64,000 bases of DNA from Paraburkholderia bryophila (GCF_003269035.1 NZ_QLTK01000005.1:186001-250000), one strand, 5' to 3'. Positions 51,408-60,728 are shown, counted from the first letter of the stretch. Numbers and translations: made by a program. Notes: generated from the sequence alone by a model not told the origin.

Positions 51408-52028
51408 CTATTGCGGCAGGTAAGCCCAGGCACGCCTCGCGCGATCCTCGCGGCGAAAAGCGTCGATGTCGGCGGCGAGACGCAGCGTCTGGTCGACCTC
51501 GTCGAGTCCTTCGAGCAGCACCGCGCGACGCGCGGCGTCGAATTCGAACGGAATCGGCGCCCGACCGTTCGCGCGAATTTCGAGTGCGCGCAAATCGACT
51601 TCGAGCGGTTCGCCGTCCGCTGCGGCGGCAGCGAGCGACTCGATCGACTTCGCGTCGAGACACACCGGCAGCAACCCGTTCTGCAGACAATTGTTGAAGA
51701 AGATATCGCCGAACGAAGGCGCGATCACGCAGCGAATACCGAACTCTTCGAGCGCCCACACCGCCATCTCACGCGAACTGCCGCAACCGAAATTCGCGCC
51801 GCCCAGCAGAATCGAGGCGTGCCGGAACGCAGGCTGATTCAACACGAAGTCCTGGCGTTCGCCTTGCTCGGGACCGCCGTCGCGATAGCGCAGCGTTTCG
51901 AATAGCCACGGCCCGAGTTGACCGCGCACGAGTTGCGAGATTCGTTCGATGCGAATGATCAGGTCGGTGTCGACGTTATTGCGCAGCAGCGGCGCGGCCG
52001 GACCCTTGACTACCGTGAACGCTTTCAT
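51408..52028 (-). CDS. Aconitase-family dehydratase small subunit (LeuD-like)
   Basis: The 206-residue swivel-domain subunit has NVDTDLIIRIERIS, GANFGCGSSREMAVWAL and FGDIFFNNCLQNGLLP, all diagnostic of 3-isopropylmalate dehydratase small subunits. It overlaps the large-subunit gene by 4 bp. A catabolic setting (no leuA or leuB, but lyases and an importer) suggests it hydrates or isomerises a related acid such as dimethylmalate rather than making leucine. That reassignment is inference. Confidence 0.88.
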   Translation of the reverse strand: MKAFTVVKGPAAPLLRNNVDTDLIIRIERISQLVRGQLGPWLFETLRYRDGGPEQGERQDFVLNQPAFRHASILLGGANFGCGSSREMAVWALEEFGIRCVIAPSFGDIFFNNCLQNGLLPVCLDAKSIESLAAAAADGEPLEVDLRALEIRANGRAPIPFEFDAARRAVLLEGLDEVDQTLRLAADIDAFRREDRARRAWAYLPQ

Positions 52029-53443
52029 CGAACGACTCCGGCACGCGCGGGCGCGGCGATATGGCCGGCCAGTGCGCTGGCCGCCGCGACGGCGGGACTC
52101 GCCAGATGCGTGCGCGCACCCGGTCCTTGCCGGCCGACGAAATTCCGATTCGAGGTGGACACGCAACGCTCGCCACGTCCTACCACGTCGCCATTCGCGC
52201 CGACACACATCGAGCAGCCGGGCTCGCGCCAGTCGAAGCCCGCCGCGCGGAATACTTGCGCGAGCCCCTGCGCCTCCGCTTCCCGTGCGACGCTCAGCGA
52301 ACCCGGCACGACCCACGCGGTGACGCCATCGGCCACATGATGTCCCGCGACGACACGCGCGGCCGCCTGCAAGTCTTCAATGCGGCTGTTGGTGCACGAG
52401 CCGATAAACACGCGGTCTACACTCAACTCCTGCAGATGCTGCCCCGCATGCACGCCCATGTAATCGAGCGCGCGTTGCAGCGCTTCACGGCGGGCCGGAT
52501 CGGCTTCGTCGACGGGGTCGGGCACGGCGGCGTCGATCGCGATCACATGTTCGGGACTCGTGCCCCACGTGACTTGCACCGCAATCGCCGAAGCGTCGAT
52601 CTCGACTTCGCGGTCGAAATGCGCGCCTGCGTCGCTCGGCAGACGGCGCCAGTCTTCCAGCGCTGCGTCAAAGCTCGCGCCTTGCGGCGCATAAGGACGG
52701 CCGCGTAGATACGCGAACGTCACGTCGTCCGGTGCGACGAGGCCGAACTTGGCGCCGAGTTCGATCGTCAGATTGCAGAGCGTCAAACGCGCTTCCATCG
52801 ATAAGGCCTCGACCGCCGCGCCGGCGAATTCGACGGCATAGCCGGTCCCCGCGCTCGCGCCGAGCGCGCCGATCACGTACAGAATCATGTCCTTGGCAGT
52901 GACGCCTTCGGCAACGCTGCCGTTGAAACGGACCCGCATGGTGCGCGGTTTCTTCTGACGTACCGTTTGCGTTGCCAGCACATGCACCAGTTCCGTGGAG
53001 CCGATGCCGAACGCCAGCGCACCCAGCGCGCCATGCGTGCAGGTGTGACTATCCGCGCAAACGATCAACGTACCCGGCAACGACAACCCCAACTCCGGAC
53101 CGATCACGTGCACGATGCCCTGCTGGCCGTGCGCGCCGATATCGAACAGCGGAATGGCGTGCTGCGTCATCTGCTCGCGCATCGCGTCGACCATGGTCGT
53201 GCTCCAATCCGCGTCGCCGGCGCGGCGGCCGGGTTGCGTGGAAATCACGTGATCGAGCGTCGCGAAGGTCAACTCCGGATTGCTGACCGGCAAACTGCGC
53301 GCTTCGAGCACGCGGATCGCTTCGACGCCGGTCAGTTCGTGCATCAGATTGCGGTCCACCTGCAACAGGTCGACGGCGCCAGGCAAGTTTGCAATCGTGT
53401 GGCTGTCCCATAGTTTGTCGAACAGCGTGCGAGGCGCGTTCAT
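52025..53443 (-). CDS. Aconitase-family dehydratase large subunit (LeuC-like)
   Basis: The 472-residue iron-sulfur hydro-lyase has VCADSHTCTHGALGALAFG, FIGSCTNSRIEDL and GCSMCVGAN, providing the three cluster cysteines. SNRNFVGRQGPGARTHLASP is the phosphate/substrate arginine region. It functions with the small subunit encoded downstream (4-bp overlap). Its neighbours are two lyases and an importer, not leucine genes. In nicotinate fermenters, dimethylmalate dehydratase and dimethylmalate lyase have this same family pairing. The substrate here remains unproven. Confidence 0.9.
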   Translation of the reverse strand: MNAPRTLFDKLWDSHTIANLPGAVDLLQVDRNLMHELTGVEAIRVLEARSLPVSNPELTFATLDHVISTQPGRRAGDADWSTTMVDAMREQMTQHAIPLFDIGAHGQQGIVHVIGPELGLSLPGTLIVCADSHTCTHGALGALAFGIGSTELVHVLATQTVRQKKPRTMRVRFNGSVAEGVTAKDMILYVIGALGASAGTGYAVEFAGAAVEALSMEARLTLCNLTIELGAKFGLVAPDDVTFAYLRGRPYAPQGASFDAALEDWRRLPSDAGAHFDREVEIDASAIAVQVTWGTSPEHVIAIDAAVPDPVDEADPARREALQRALDYMGVHAGQHLQELSVDRVFIGSCTNSRIEDLQAAARVVAGHHVADGVTAWVVPGSLSVAREAEAQGLAQVFRAAGFDWREPGCSMCVGANGDVVGRGERCVSTSNRNFVGRQGPGARTHLASPAVAAASALAGHIAAPARAGVVR

Positions 53444-54330
53444 GACGCCGCCTCGCCGTTTTGCGCGTGGCGTTTCTCGAACGCCCATACCTCGGGAAAG
53501 CCGACCAGTTCGTGCAACTGGTCCATGGTGAACGACGGCACCTGGAGATCGAGCGAATCGCCGTGTTCGAGCAGATGACGGTAGGCGCTGTCCAACGCGG
53601 AAGTCGCCGCCGCCATGCCGATCGACGGATAGATCGCGATGCTGAAGCCCCACGCTTTCAGCGTGCTGCTCGCGACCACCGGTGAGCGGCCCGTGGGCAC
53701 CATATTGGCGAACAGCCACGCACCGCAATCGGCAAGTTCTCCGCCGATCCGCTGAAATTCTTCAGCGCTTTCCGGCGATTCGACGAATACGATATCCGCG
53801 CCCGCGCGAGCGAAAGCCTTGCCGCGGCGGATCGCTTCGTCGAGGCCGAGCGTGGTGCGCGAGTCGGTGCGAGCGATGATCAGCATGTCGTCGCTGCGAC
53901 GGGCCTCGAGCGCGACCTCGATTTTCTTCAGCATGTCGTCCAGCGGCACGACCTGACGGCCCTGGGTGTGGCCGCATTTTTTCGGCATCACCTGGTCTTC
54001 CATCTGGATTGCCTGCACGCCTGCGGCTTCGTAGCCGCGTACGGTATGCCGCACGTTGAGCAGGCCGCCGAAGCCCGTATCGGCATCCGCGATCAACGGC
54101 TTGCCGATGCCTTCGGCGATCTGCCGTGCGCGCCCTACCATGTCCGCATAACTGACGAGACCCGCATCGGCAACGCCCAGATAGGACCCTGAGACACCAT
54201 AACCGGTCATGTACAACGCTTCGAACGGCAAGCGATCGGCGACCCGCGCCGAGAACATGTCGAATACACCGGGCGCGACGACGAAACGTCCGCTCTTGAG
54301 AATCGCTTTCAGCTTTCCGGGAGTACTCAT
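53440..54330 (-). CDS. Isocitrate lyase/PEP mutase-family C-C lyase, copy 2
   Basis: The 296-residue lyase is distantly paralogous to the one at 50416. It carries IADADTGFGG, MEDQVMPKKCGH (KKCGH at 117-121) and IARTDSRTTLGLDEA. The flap Cys is present, so lyase chemistry is expected. Two different lyases in one operon may serve successive steps or two stereoisomers. Its stop overlaps the dehydratase large-subunit gene by 4 bp. The start at 54330 follows AGGAGCG. Confidence 0.85.
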   Translation of the reverse strand: MSTPGKLKAILKSGRFVVAPGVFDMFSARVADRLPFEALYMTGYGVSGSYLGVADAGLVSYADMVGRARQIAEGIGKPLIADADTGFGGLLNVRHTVRGYEAAGVQAIQMEDQVMPKKCGHTQGRQVVPLDDMLKKIEVALEARRSDDMLIIARTDSRTTLGLDEAIRRGKAFARAGADIVFVESPESAEEFQRIGGELADCGAWLFANMVPTGRSPVVASSTLKAWGFSIAIYPSIGMAAATSALDSAYRHLLEHGDSLDLQVPSFTMDQLHELVGFPEVWAFEKRHAQNGEAAS

Positions 54331-54343
54331 CGAACGCTCCTGC

Positions 54344-55120
54344 TCAATTGCTGTGAGTAAGACGCCGTTGCCACGCCAGCAACAGCAGATTGACGAGCGT
54401 CGCGAAGACGAACAGCATCAGCGCGAGCGCCATGATCGTGCTGGTCTCGCTACGATTCATCGCGATCATCAACATGTGGCCGATGCCGCTTTGCGACGCG
54501 AACATCTCGCCGATCAGCGTGCCGAGCAGCGTCAGCGAAAAGCCGATCCGCAGGCCGGCCACCACTTCCGGCACACAGGCCGGCAGCAGGATACGGCGCG
54601 CGAAAGTGACTGGACTCAAGCGGTACGTGCGTGCCGCACGCGTGTAAATGGGCGGCATATTGCGCACGGCATTCATCGTGAAGATCGTGATCGGCACGAT
54701 GCCGTGCATCACGCCGAACACGATCTTGGCCCACAGGCCGAGGCCGAACGCGAGCAGCACCACCGGATACAACGTGACCTTGGGGATCGAGTAGAAACCC
54801 ATCATCAGGGGCTCCATGACGTCGCCGGCCAGCTTGCGTGCGCCGAGCAGCATGCCGAGGCACACCCCACAGAGCGCCGAGATAAAAAACGCCGAACCGA
54901 ACGCGAATGCGGTCACGGATAGACTCGCCGGGAAATCCGGGTCGCTGACAATATGAACCGCGCGCATCACCGTGCGCCATGGCGTGGTGAGCACGTCAGG
55001 CCCCAGCATCTCGCTCGATATTTGCCACAGCACGATCAGCACGGCCAGCAGGACCACGCCGTCGAGCCAGCGGCGCGCATGCCGCGGTTTGATGGTGTGT
55101 GCAACGACGATGGTGCTCAT
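54344..55120 (-). CDS. ABC importer permease 1 (SsuC/TauC type)
   Basis: The 258-residue inner-membrane permease has about six helices and the binding-protein-dependent EAA loop region (LLGTLIGEMFASQSGIGHM; VAGLRIGFSLTL). It is of the nitrate/sulfonate/taurine type, which also transports carboxylates and riboflavin-like or pyrimidine precursors. It lies 13 bp upstream of the lyase gene in the operon and overlaps the second permease gene by 4 bp, implying a heterodimeric channel. Confidence 0.9.
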   Translation of the reverse strand: MSTIVVAHTIKPRHARRWLDGVVLLAVLIVLWQISSEMLGPDVLTTPWRTVMRAVHIVSDPDFPASLSVTAFAFGSAFFISALCGVCLGMLLGARKLAGDVMEPLMMGFYSIPKVTLYPVVLLAFGLGLWAKIVFGVMHGIVPITIFTMNAVRNMPPIYTRAARTYRLSPVTFARRILLPACVPEVVAGLRIGFSLTLLGTLIGEMFASQSGIGHMLMIAMNRSETSTIMALALMLFVFATLVNLLLLAWQRRLTHSN

Positions 55121-55875
55121 GCCGCCTCCCTGCGAATCCGCCGGTAAAGGCGTGCTTCGGCCGACCGTAGCAGCGCGTTCACCGTGCCGACGAACAACAG
55201 CATCAGCACCATCAGGCCGTACATGGTCGGGTTGTCGAAGTTGTTGTATGCGAAGGCGATCTGATAGCCGAAGCCCGAACCCGACAGCACGAATTCCCCG
55301 GCCACGACGGCGATAAACGCATACACCACCGTCAATTTGATGCCGGTAAACACAAACGGCAAACTCGACGGCAACGTGATCAGCCGGATTTCATCGAACG
55401 TATTCAGACGGCACACGCGGGCGGTGCGCAGCAGCACACGCGGCACGCGTTCCAGACCATTGAGCGTATTCACCGCCATCGCGACCACCGCGAACAGAAA
55501 GCCGATGCCCACCAGCGGCCAACGATTCAGGCCGAGCAGCACGATCAGGATCGGATAGAGCACGAACACCGGCACCGCGTAGTACGACAGCAGCAGCGGG
55601 TCGAGGACCCGCCGCACGCGCGGCAACCGGAACAGCAGCACGCCGCCGACGAAACCCACCACGACTGCCAGCACCACCGCGAGCAAGGCGCTGCCGAGCG
55701 TTTGCAGAATGTCCGACGTGTATTCGCCGGACCACAGCAGTTGCACGGCGCTCACGATCATTCGCGACGGCGGAATGAACGAAACCGGATTGATCCACGC
55801 GGCGCGGCTCGCGATTTCCAGCAGCACGATCAGACCGACGATCAGGCCGAGCCGCCAACGCGCGGCCGTATTCAT
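55117..55875 (-). CDS. ABC importer permease 2 (SsuC/TauC type)
   Basis: The 252-residue permease has the same fold as permease 1. It has an N-terminal membrane helix, a LLSYYAVPVFVLYPILIVL segment and an EAA loop TLPSSLPFVFTGIKLTVVYAFIAVV in two parts. Four-base overlaps with both neighbouring genes indicate tight translational coupling. The start at 55875 (MNTAARW) is preferred over an upstream in-frame start that lies inside the ATPase gene. Confidence 0.9.
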   Translation of the reverse strand: MNTAARWRLGLIVGLIVLLEIASRAAWINPVSFIPPSRMIVSAVQLLWSGEYTSDILQTLGSALLAVVLAVVVGFVGGVLLFRLPRVRRVLDPLLLSYYAVPVFVLYPILIVLLGLNRWPLVGIGFLFAVVAMAVNTLNGLERVPRVLLRTARVCRLNTFDEIRLITLPSSLPFVFTGIKLTVVYAFIAVVAGEFVLSGSGFGYQIAFAYNNFDNPTMYGLMVLMLLFVGTVNALLRSAEARLYRRIRREAA

Positions 55876-56735
55876 TGCTGACTCCCGAGTGCTTTTAGCG
55901 CTTCCTCGCGCAGCAAGCCCCACACTTGCGCGGTCAATTCGCCGAAGCGCGCGTCGAGCGCCGTCGTGCTGTCACGCAGACGCGGCCAACCGGTGTCGAT
56001 CGTCGCGATGAACCGGCCTGGACACGCCGACATCACGCCAATGCGGTCGGACAGCAACACGGCTTCGTCGATGGAGTGCGTGATCAGCAAAACGGTCGCG
56101 CCGGTATCGCGCCATAGCTTCAAGGTTTCGTCGCCCATCAGCAGACGGGTTTGCTGATCGAGCGCGCCGAACGGTTCGTCGAGCAACAGCAGGCGCGGCC
56201 GCACCACCATGGCACGCGCGATGCAAACCCGTTGGCGCATGCCGCCCGACAACTGCGCGGGGTAGGCACTCGCAAACCGTTTGAGTCCCATGAACGACAG
56301 CGCGTGGTCGACCCGCTCGCGCACTTCCGCCTCGGCGACGCCGGCCTGACGCGCGGCGAACGCGGCGTTGTCGAACACGTTGAGCCACGGAAAACTCGCG
56401 TCTTCCTGAAATACCACGGCGACCCCGTCCGGCACTTGCGCACCGACCGGCGTGCCTTCGAAGGTGACCGTGCCGCCGCTGGCGGGATTCAGACCGGCCA
56501 GCACGTCGAGCAGCGTGGACTTGCCGCAGCCCGACGGCCCCACCACGGAGAAGAACTCGCCGGCACGCAATTCGAGGCTCACGGGGCCGAGCGCGTGAAA
56601 CGGCGGCTTGCCGCCCGTGCCCGGATAGATGCGCGTGACGTCGGTGAGTGTGGCTTCGATACGCTTGCCGTCGGGCGACAGCGCGCTCGGTGCGACCACC
56701 GAGATATTGGCTTTGTGGCGGGATAACGCGCTCAT
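55872..56735 (-). CDS. ABC importer ATP-binding protein (SsuB/TauB type)
   Basis: The 287-residue ATPase has Walker A GPSGCGKST, Q-loop VFQEDASFPWLNV, signature LSGGMRQR, Walker B LLLLDEPFGALD and switch His in ITHSIDEAV. The DEPFGALD and HSIDEAV segments match nitrate/sulfonate/taurine importers. It powers the two-permease transporter and overlaps the permease 2 gene by 4 bp. It lies 7 bp after the binding-protein gene. Confidence 0.93.
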   Translation of the reverse strand: MSALSRHKANISVVAPSALSPDGKRIEATLTDVTRIYPGTGGKPPFHALGPVSLELRAGEFFSVVGPSGCGKSTLLDVLAGLNPASGGTVTFEGTPVGAQVPDGVAVVFQEDASFPWLNVFDNAAFAARQAGVAEAEVRERVDHALSFMGLKRFASAYPAQLSGGMRQRVCIARAMVVRPRLLLLDEPFGALDQQTRLLMGDETLKLWRDTGATVLLITHSIDEAVLLSDRIGVMSACPGRFIATIDTGWPRLRDSTTALDARFGELTAQVWGLLREEALKALGSQQ

Positions 56736-56742
56736 CGCGACC

Positions 56743-57726
56743 TCACTTCTTGCTGCGCAAATCGGCGGGCAGCATCGACTCGTCGACGATCTTCGACCAG
56801 TCGAATGGCCCTTCCGGAATGGCCTTGACCAGCACGAGGCCCTTGAGTACCTCGTCCATGCTCTTGTAGTCGAGACTGCCTTCGCTCCAGTACTTCGGAT
56901 CGGCGTCGAGCACGTTGTTGATGGCCGACGCGGCGACCGCCGGGTCCATCTTGTATTCCTTCGCGAGGATCTGCGCGGCCTCGGCGCGATGCGCGGCCAT
57001 GTAGATCACCGCCTTGCGGCGCGCCAGGATAATGCCGCGAATTACCTCGGGATGCGCCTTCAGATAGTCGGTGCGGACAATCCCAACCGTTTGCGTTTCG
57101 TTCGGCACGACATCGTTCGAACGAAATGCGATGCGCAGGCCCTCTTTCTTCGCGCTATACGACGGCTCGGTCATATAGCCGACGTCGACCGCGCCCTGCT
57201 GAAGCGACGTGAGCATGCCGCTCGAACTGCCCACCGGTTTGCGCTGCACCTGGCCCAGCAGGCCGACCCGGTCGAGCGCGATCGTGGAGATCATGTCGGT
57301 CGTCGATTTGGGACTGCTGTAGCCGATCGTCTTGCCCTTCATCTGCTTGATATTGGTGATCGAGCCGTTCTTCAGTTCGACCCACACGAGGTCGCCGAGA
57401 CTCTGCACGCCGCCGTGCACGATCGTCAGATCGACGCCCTGTTTCACCGCCGCGATTGCCGCAGGCAACGCCACCTCGCCGTACGGAATGTCGGATGCCA
57501 TCGCGTTGCGAATGCTGGTTCCACCGCCTTCCGATGTGATGAAACCGGTGACGTCGACTTTCTCGTCCTTGAAGAAACCTTTGTCCAGCGCAACCGCGAA
57601 CGGCACGCCGTACATACCGTCACCCCAATGCGTCACCGTCAGCGAACTGGCCTGGGCGCCGACGCTCGCAAGCGTCAGCGTCGCGCTCAGGCAGATACCC
57701 CGCACGACATTGCGAATCGCGTTCAT
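56743..57726 (-). CDS. Periplasmic substrate-binding protein (SsuA/NMT1-like)
   Basis: The 327-residue precursor has a signal peptide ending GAQA. A two-lobe NMT1/SsuA-like binding fold follows, with VTHWGDGMYGVPFAVALDKG, EGGGTSIRNAMASDIPYGEV and LKAHPEVIRGIILARRKAV. It delivers the ligand to the ABC importer. The ligand is probably the acid consumed by the dehydratase and lyases of the operon. First gene of the operon. The start at 57726 has GGAG 8 nt before it; a nearer upstream ATG (57741) overlaps that ribosome site. Confidence 0.88.
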   Translation of the reverse strand: MNAIRNVVRGICLSATLTLASVGAQASSLTVTHWGDGMYGVPFAVALDKGFFKDEKVDVTGFITSEGGGTSIRNAMASDIPYGEVALPAAIAAVKQGVDLTIVHGGVQSLGDLVWVELKNGSITNIKQMKGKTIGYSSPKSTTDMISTIALDRVGLLGQVQRKPVGSSSGMLTSLQQGAVDVGYMTEPSYSAKKEGLRIAFRSNDVVPNETQTVGIVRTDYLKAHPEVIRGIILARRKAVIYMAAHRAEAAQILAKEYKMDPAVAASAINNVLDADPKYWSEGSLDYKSMDEVLKGLVLVKAIPEGPFDWSKIVDESMLPADLRSKK

Positions 57727-57855
57727 GTGGTTCGTCTCCATCCACGATTGACGGTTGAATGCCCGCCATTTTCGTTATGCCGCCGCGCGCCGTGACGCCG
57801 GCGACGGGTCAGCAAGCGGCTCCGTCGAGGCGACTTCCGTCGCTCACTGTGTAAG

Positions 57856-57871
57856 TTAATGTATGCATTAA
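57856..57871. promoter_or_regulatory. Predicted GntR/FCD operator
   Basis: TTAATG-TATG-CATTAA is a 6-bp inverted repeat with a 4-bp centre in AT-rich DNA, 130 bp before the binding-protein gene and just after the GntR gene. It resembles FCD-type operators (ATGTATGCAT-like cores). Confidence 0.6.
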
Positions 57872-57958
57872 ATCGTCAAAAGTACAGAACATCGGCACGA
57901 GAAAACGGCTGGGTTTACCCGTCGTGCCGACGTGAATTCGTCGGTTTTAAAGGGCTTT

Positions 57959-58654
57959 TCAAGCCTGATGAATGCCGTGTTGCTGCAGCACCGCAGTCTG
58001 TTCGCGCCAGCCGCGTTCGCGATGAAGGCGGTATAAGCGACTCGCTCGCGCTGCATCGCCGCGACGGATCGCGTCGATGATTTCGTAATGCTCGGCAATC
58101 GATTTTTTCGGCTGTGGATGCGGCCGCAACTGTTGCGTGAAGCGTCGTACGCGATGCACCTGGTCGCGGCAATTCATGACGACCTGCGCGAGCCGCGTAT
58201 TGCCGCCGAGCTGCACGAGTGCTTCGTGGAAGGCTTCGTCGGCGGCGGCCCAGGCTTGCATGTCCTGCAGGGCAAGCGCGTCGGTCATCTGCTGGCAGGC
58301 GTTGTCGAGTGGACTCAGGTCGACGCCGCCGCGCGCGGCCACCAATCCCGCAGCAGTCGATTCGAGGCTGATCAGCACCTGGTAGATATGGCTGATATCG
58401 GACACGGAGGTCGGCACGATGCGAATGCCGTGACGCGGCACGATCTCGACCAGCCCCTCGCCTTGCAAACGGATCGCCGCTTCGCGGATCGGCGTGCGGC
58501 TCACGCCGAGCATGAGCGCGAGTTCCTGTTCGAGCACGTAAGAGCCGGGCGTCAGCTCGCTTTCCATGATTTTTTGCCGGAGACTTTCATAGGCGAGTTG
58601 CGATGAGTTGCCGTTGCGCGCTTCGGGTTGGGTGGCCGATTTGAGTTTTGGCAC
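57959..58654 (-). CDS. GntR-family regulator (FCD type), probable control of the acid-uptake operon
   Basis: The 231-residue regulator has an N-terminal winged helix (YESLRQKIMESELTPGSYVLE; LMLGVSRTPIREAAIRLQGEG). The all-helical FCD effector domain has metal-ligand-type residues in WAAADEAFHEAL and IAEHYEIIDAIRRGD. FCD regulators usually sense the organic acid degraded nearby. The start is GTG 58654, with GGAGGAG upstream. It sits directly upstream of the importer operon in the same direction, separated by the palindromic site. Confidence 0.9.
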   Translation of the reverse strand: MPKLKSATQPEARNGNSSQLAYESLRQKIMESELTPGSYVLEQELALMLGVSRTPIREAAIRLQGEGLVEIVPRHGIRIVPTSVSDISHIYQVLISLESTAAGLVAARGGVDLSPLDNACQQMTDALALQDMQAWAAADEAFHEALVQLGGNTRLAQVVMNCRDQVHRVRRFTQQLRPHPQPKKSIAEHYEIIDAIRRGDAARASRLYRLHRERGWREQTAVLQQHGIHQA

Positions 58655-58863
58655 GACGCTCCTCCAGGCGGCGCCGAAGCGCACGCGGCTATCCGTCTAT
58701 TCCGCACGGCGGTATGCGTAGCGTGCAGGCTGGCGAACGCCGGGCGCAACACGCGATCGTTTCGATGCTAGCACCGCACAGCGTCAGGCGGCATGAAGGG
58801 AAACGCTTAATGCAATGCGCTACACCTGCATGGCAAACCGGCGGCAGACACGGCAAACGCCGG

Positions 58864-59751
58864 TTACCCACCGCGCAGATGCGCGACCAGCATGCGGCAC
58901 GCCACCGGCAACGCCTCCAGCGACCGTACCGCTAACAGCAGATCGCGCTCCGCCCACGCATCGGTCAGCGCGACGATCGACAAACCCAGCTTGTCCGCCT
59001 GCTCCTGCGCGATCGCACGCGGCATGACGCCGAGCCCGAGTCCCGCCGCAATCATCAAACATTGGGCGTCGTAGCTCGTCACCTGAATGCGCAGATTGAC
59101 CGGGCGCGCGTGAGCGTGCGCCGCGCGCGTGAGTTGCTGACTGATGGCCGTATCGGGCTGCAAACCGACGTACTCGAAGTCGAGCGTGTCCGCGAAAGCC
59201 ACGGCCTGACGGTGCGCCAGCGCATGCCCCGCCGGCGTGACGAGCGTCAGGGAATCGCGGCGATACGGGAAGGTTTGCACGTCGTAGCCATGCGGCACGG
59301 AGGTGAACACGCCGATATCCGCCGCGTTATCGGCAACGGCTTTCACCACCCCTGTACTGGGTTTTTCTTCGAGCTGGATCTGAATGCGCGGATGCTGCGC
59401 GGCAAACGACTGGATTTCGCGCGGCAGGAACTGCACGACCGACGATACATTCGCGACCAGCCGGATCAGCCCGCTGGCGCCGCTGGCGTAATCGCGCATC
59501 TGCACGGCAATGTCGTCGAGTTCATGCAGCGCGCGGTGCGCCAGCGCAACCAGCCGTTCCCCGGCGGCGGTCGGCATCACGCCTTTGTTGGTGCGCCGTA
59601 ACAGCGCCACGCCCAAGGTGGCTTCGATCTCGCTGATGCGTTTGCTGACGGCCGCCGCCGCGATATGTTCGCGCTGCGCGGCGGCCGCGATCGTGCCGGT
59701 TTCGGCGACGGCAACGAACAGCCTGAGCGAAAGCGGATCGAGTGTCGGCAT
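58864..59751 (-). CDS. LysR-family transcriptional regulator
   Basis: The 295-residue LysR protein starts MPTLDPLSLRLFVAVAETG. Its helix-turn-helix is around AAAAQREHIAAAAVSKRISEIE, and the two-lobe effector domain includes a typical AAGLGLGVMPRAIA segment. It is divergent from the glutaredoxin-DinB gene across 209 bp, so autoregulation and control of that gene are plausible. The start at 59751 is chosen for family length (about 295). Upstream in-frame residues to 59982 do not fit. Confidence 0.88.
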   Translation of the reverse strand: MPTLDPLSLRLFVAVAETGTIAAAAQREHIAAAAVSKRISEIEATLGVALLRRTNKGVMPTAAGERLVALAHRALHELDDIAVQMRDYASGASGLIRLVANVSSVVQFLPREIQSFAAQHPRIQIQLEEKPSTGVVKAVADNAADIGVFTSVPHGYDVQTFPYRRDSLTLVTPAGHALAHRQAVAFADTLDFEYVGLQPDTAISQQLTRAAHAHARPVNLRIQVTSYDAQCLMIAAGLGLGVMPRAIAQEQADKLGLSIVALTDAWAERDLLLAVRSLEALPVACRMLVAHLRGG

Positions 59752-59960
59752 GACGCCCCGTGGCAGGTAGCCGGGTTCGCCGAGGGATTCGGCGCACCCC
59801 GGTACGGCGTGTGCGTGTCTCCACCACCGACACGTTTTCCCGCCATCGTGGCGCGCGATGACGGCATGGTCAAGCAATGCTTTGCACGCCCACGCGGCCT
59901 GGCAACAATGACGTTGACCGGCGGCCTCGTTCGAGGCGAACCGTGCGAAAGGAGGCAGCG

Positions 59961-60728
59961 ATGCAAACCGCGACCCACGCAAAGATCAAAGTGTTCTGGC
60001 AACCCGGCTGTTCGTCGTGCCTACGCACCAAGGAGTTTCTGACGAAGCAGGGCATCGAATTCGAATCGATCGACGTGCATAACGATCCGGACGGCGCCCG
60101 GCAACTGGCCGCGCTGGGCGCGCGTAGCGTGCCCGTGGTCGCGCTCGGCGGCCGCTACACGTTCTGTCAGTCGATCAACGACGTCATCAAGTTTCTGGAT
60201 CTGAAGACGAAGATCATGACGCCGCTGCCGCCGGCGGAACTGGTCAGCCGCCTCGAACTCGTGCTCGAATCGAACGCGCGTTATACACGGCAATTCAGCG
60301 GCGCCGCATATCGCGAGCCGTTCAGGAATCGCAACCGGACGCCGGCCGGGCTGACGTTTCACGTCTTCCGCGTTGCCGAGATGGGAATCGAAGCCGCGCA
60401 GCAGATCGAATTGCGTTTTGAAGGATTCGACGAGGTACCGCCCGCCGACTGGGGACCTCAGGAAATCGCCGCATGGGGCGACAGCGTGAGAGCGCACTTG
60501 CGCGCCTGGTGGCAGGCCGAGACGGATCGCTCGTTGAGCTACGACGTACCCACTTACTATGGAAGACGGCCGATGCACGAAGTGCTGGAGCGCACCGCGT
60601 GGCATAGTGCGCAACACACGCGGCAGGTCATGCTGATGCTGGAAAGCGAAGGCGTGGCGGTCGACCGGCCGCTAACGGCTCAGGATCTGGCCGGCTTACC
60701 GCTGCCCGATGAAGTGTGGGACAGATGA
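59961..60728 (+). CDS. Glutaredoxin domain fused to a DinB-like four-helix domain
   Basis: The 255-residue protein has an N-terminal glutaredoxin (residues 8-80) with active site CSSC (17-20), the cis-Pro in SVPVVALGG and a FCQSIND-type glutathione pocket. The C-terminal region (about 90-250) looks like a DinB/YfiT metal-binding helical bundle, with HVFRVAE and WHSAQHTRQVMLMLE supplying His residues. A mycothiol- or glutathione-linked thiol transferase acting on an unknown small molecule is possible. AAAGGAGG precedes the ATG. It is divergent from a LysR gene. Confidence 0.75.
   Translation: MQTATHAKIKVFWQPGCSSCLRTKEFLTKQGIEFESIDVHNDPDGARQLAALGARSVPVVALGGRYTFCQSINDVIKFLDLKTKIMTPLPPAELVSRLELVLESNARYTRQFSGAAYREPFRNRNRTPAGLTFHVFRVAEMGIEAAQQIELRFEGFDEVPPADWGPQEIAAWGDSVRAHLRAWWQAETDRSLSYDVPTYYGRRPMHEVLERTAWHSAQHTRQVMLMLESEGVAVDRPLTAQDLAGLPLPDEVWDR

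Noticed and set aside
50416..53443. Leucine biosynthesis leuCD locus
   Set aside because: No leuA or leuB is nearby, and the genes are embedded with two lyases and an importer under a GntR regulator, so a catabolic role fits better.
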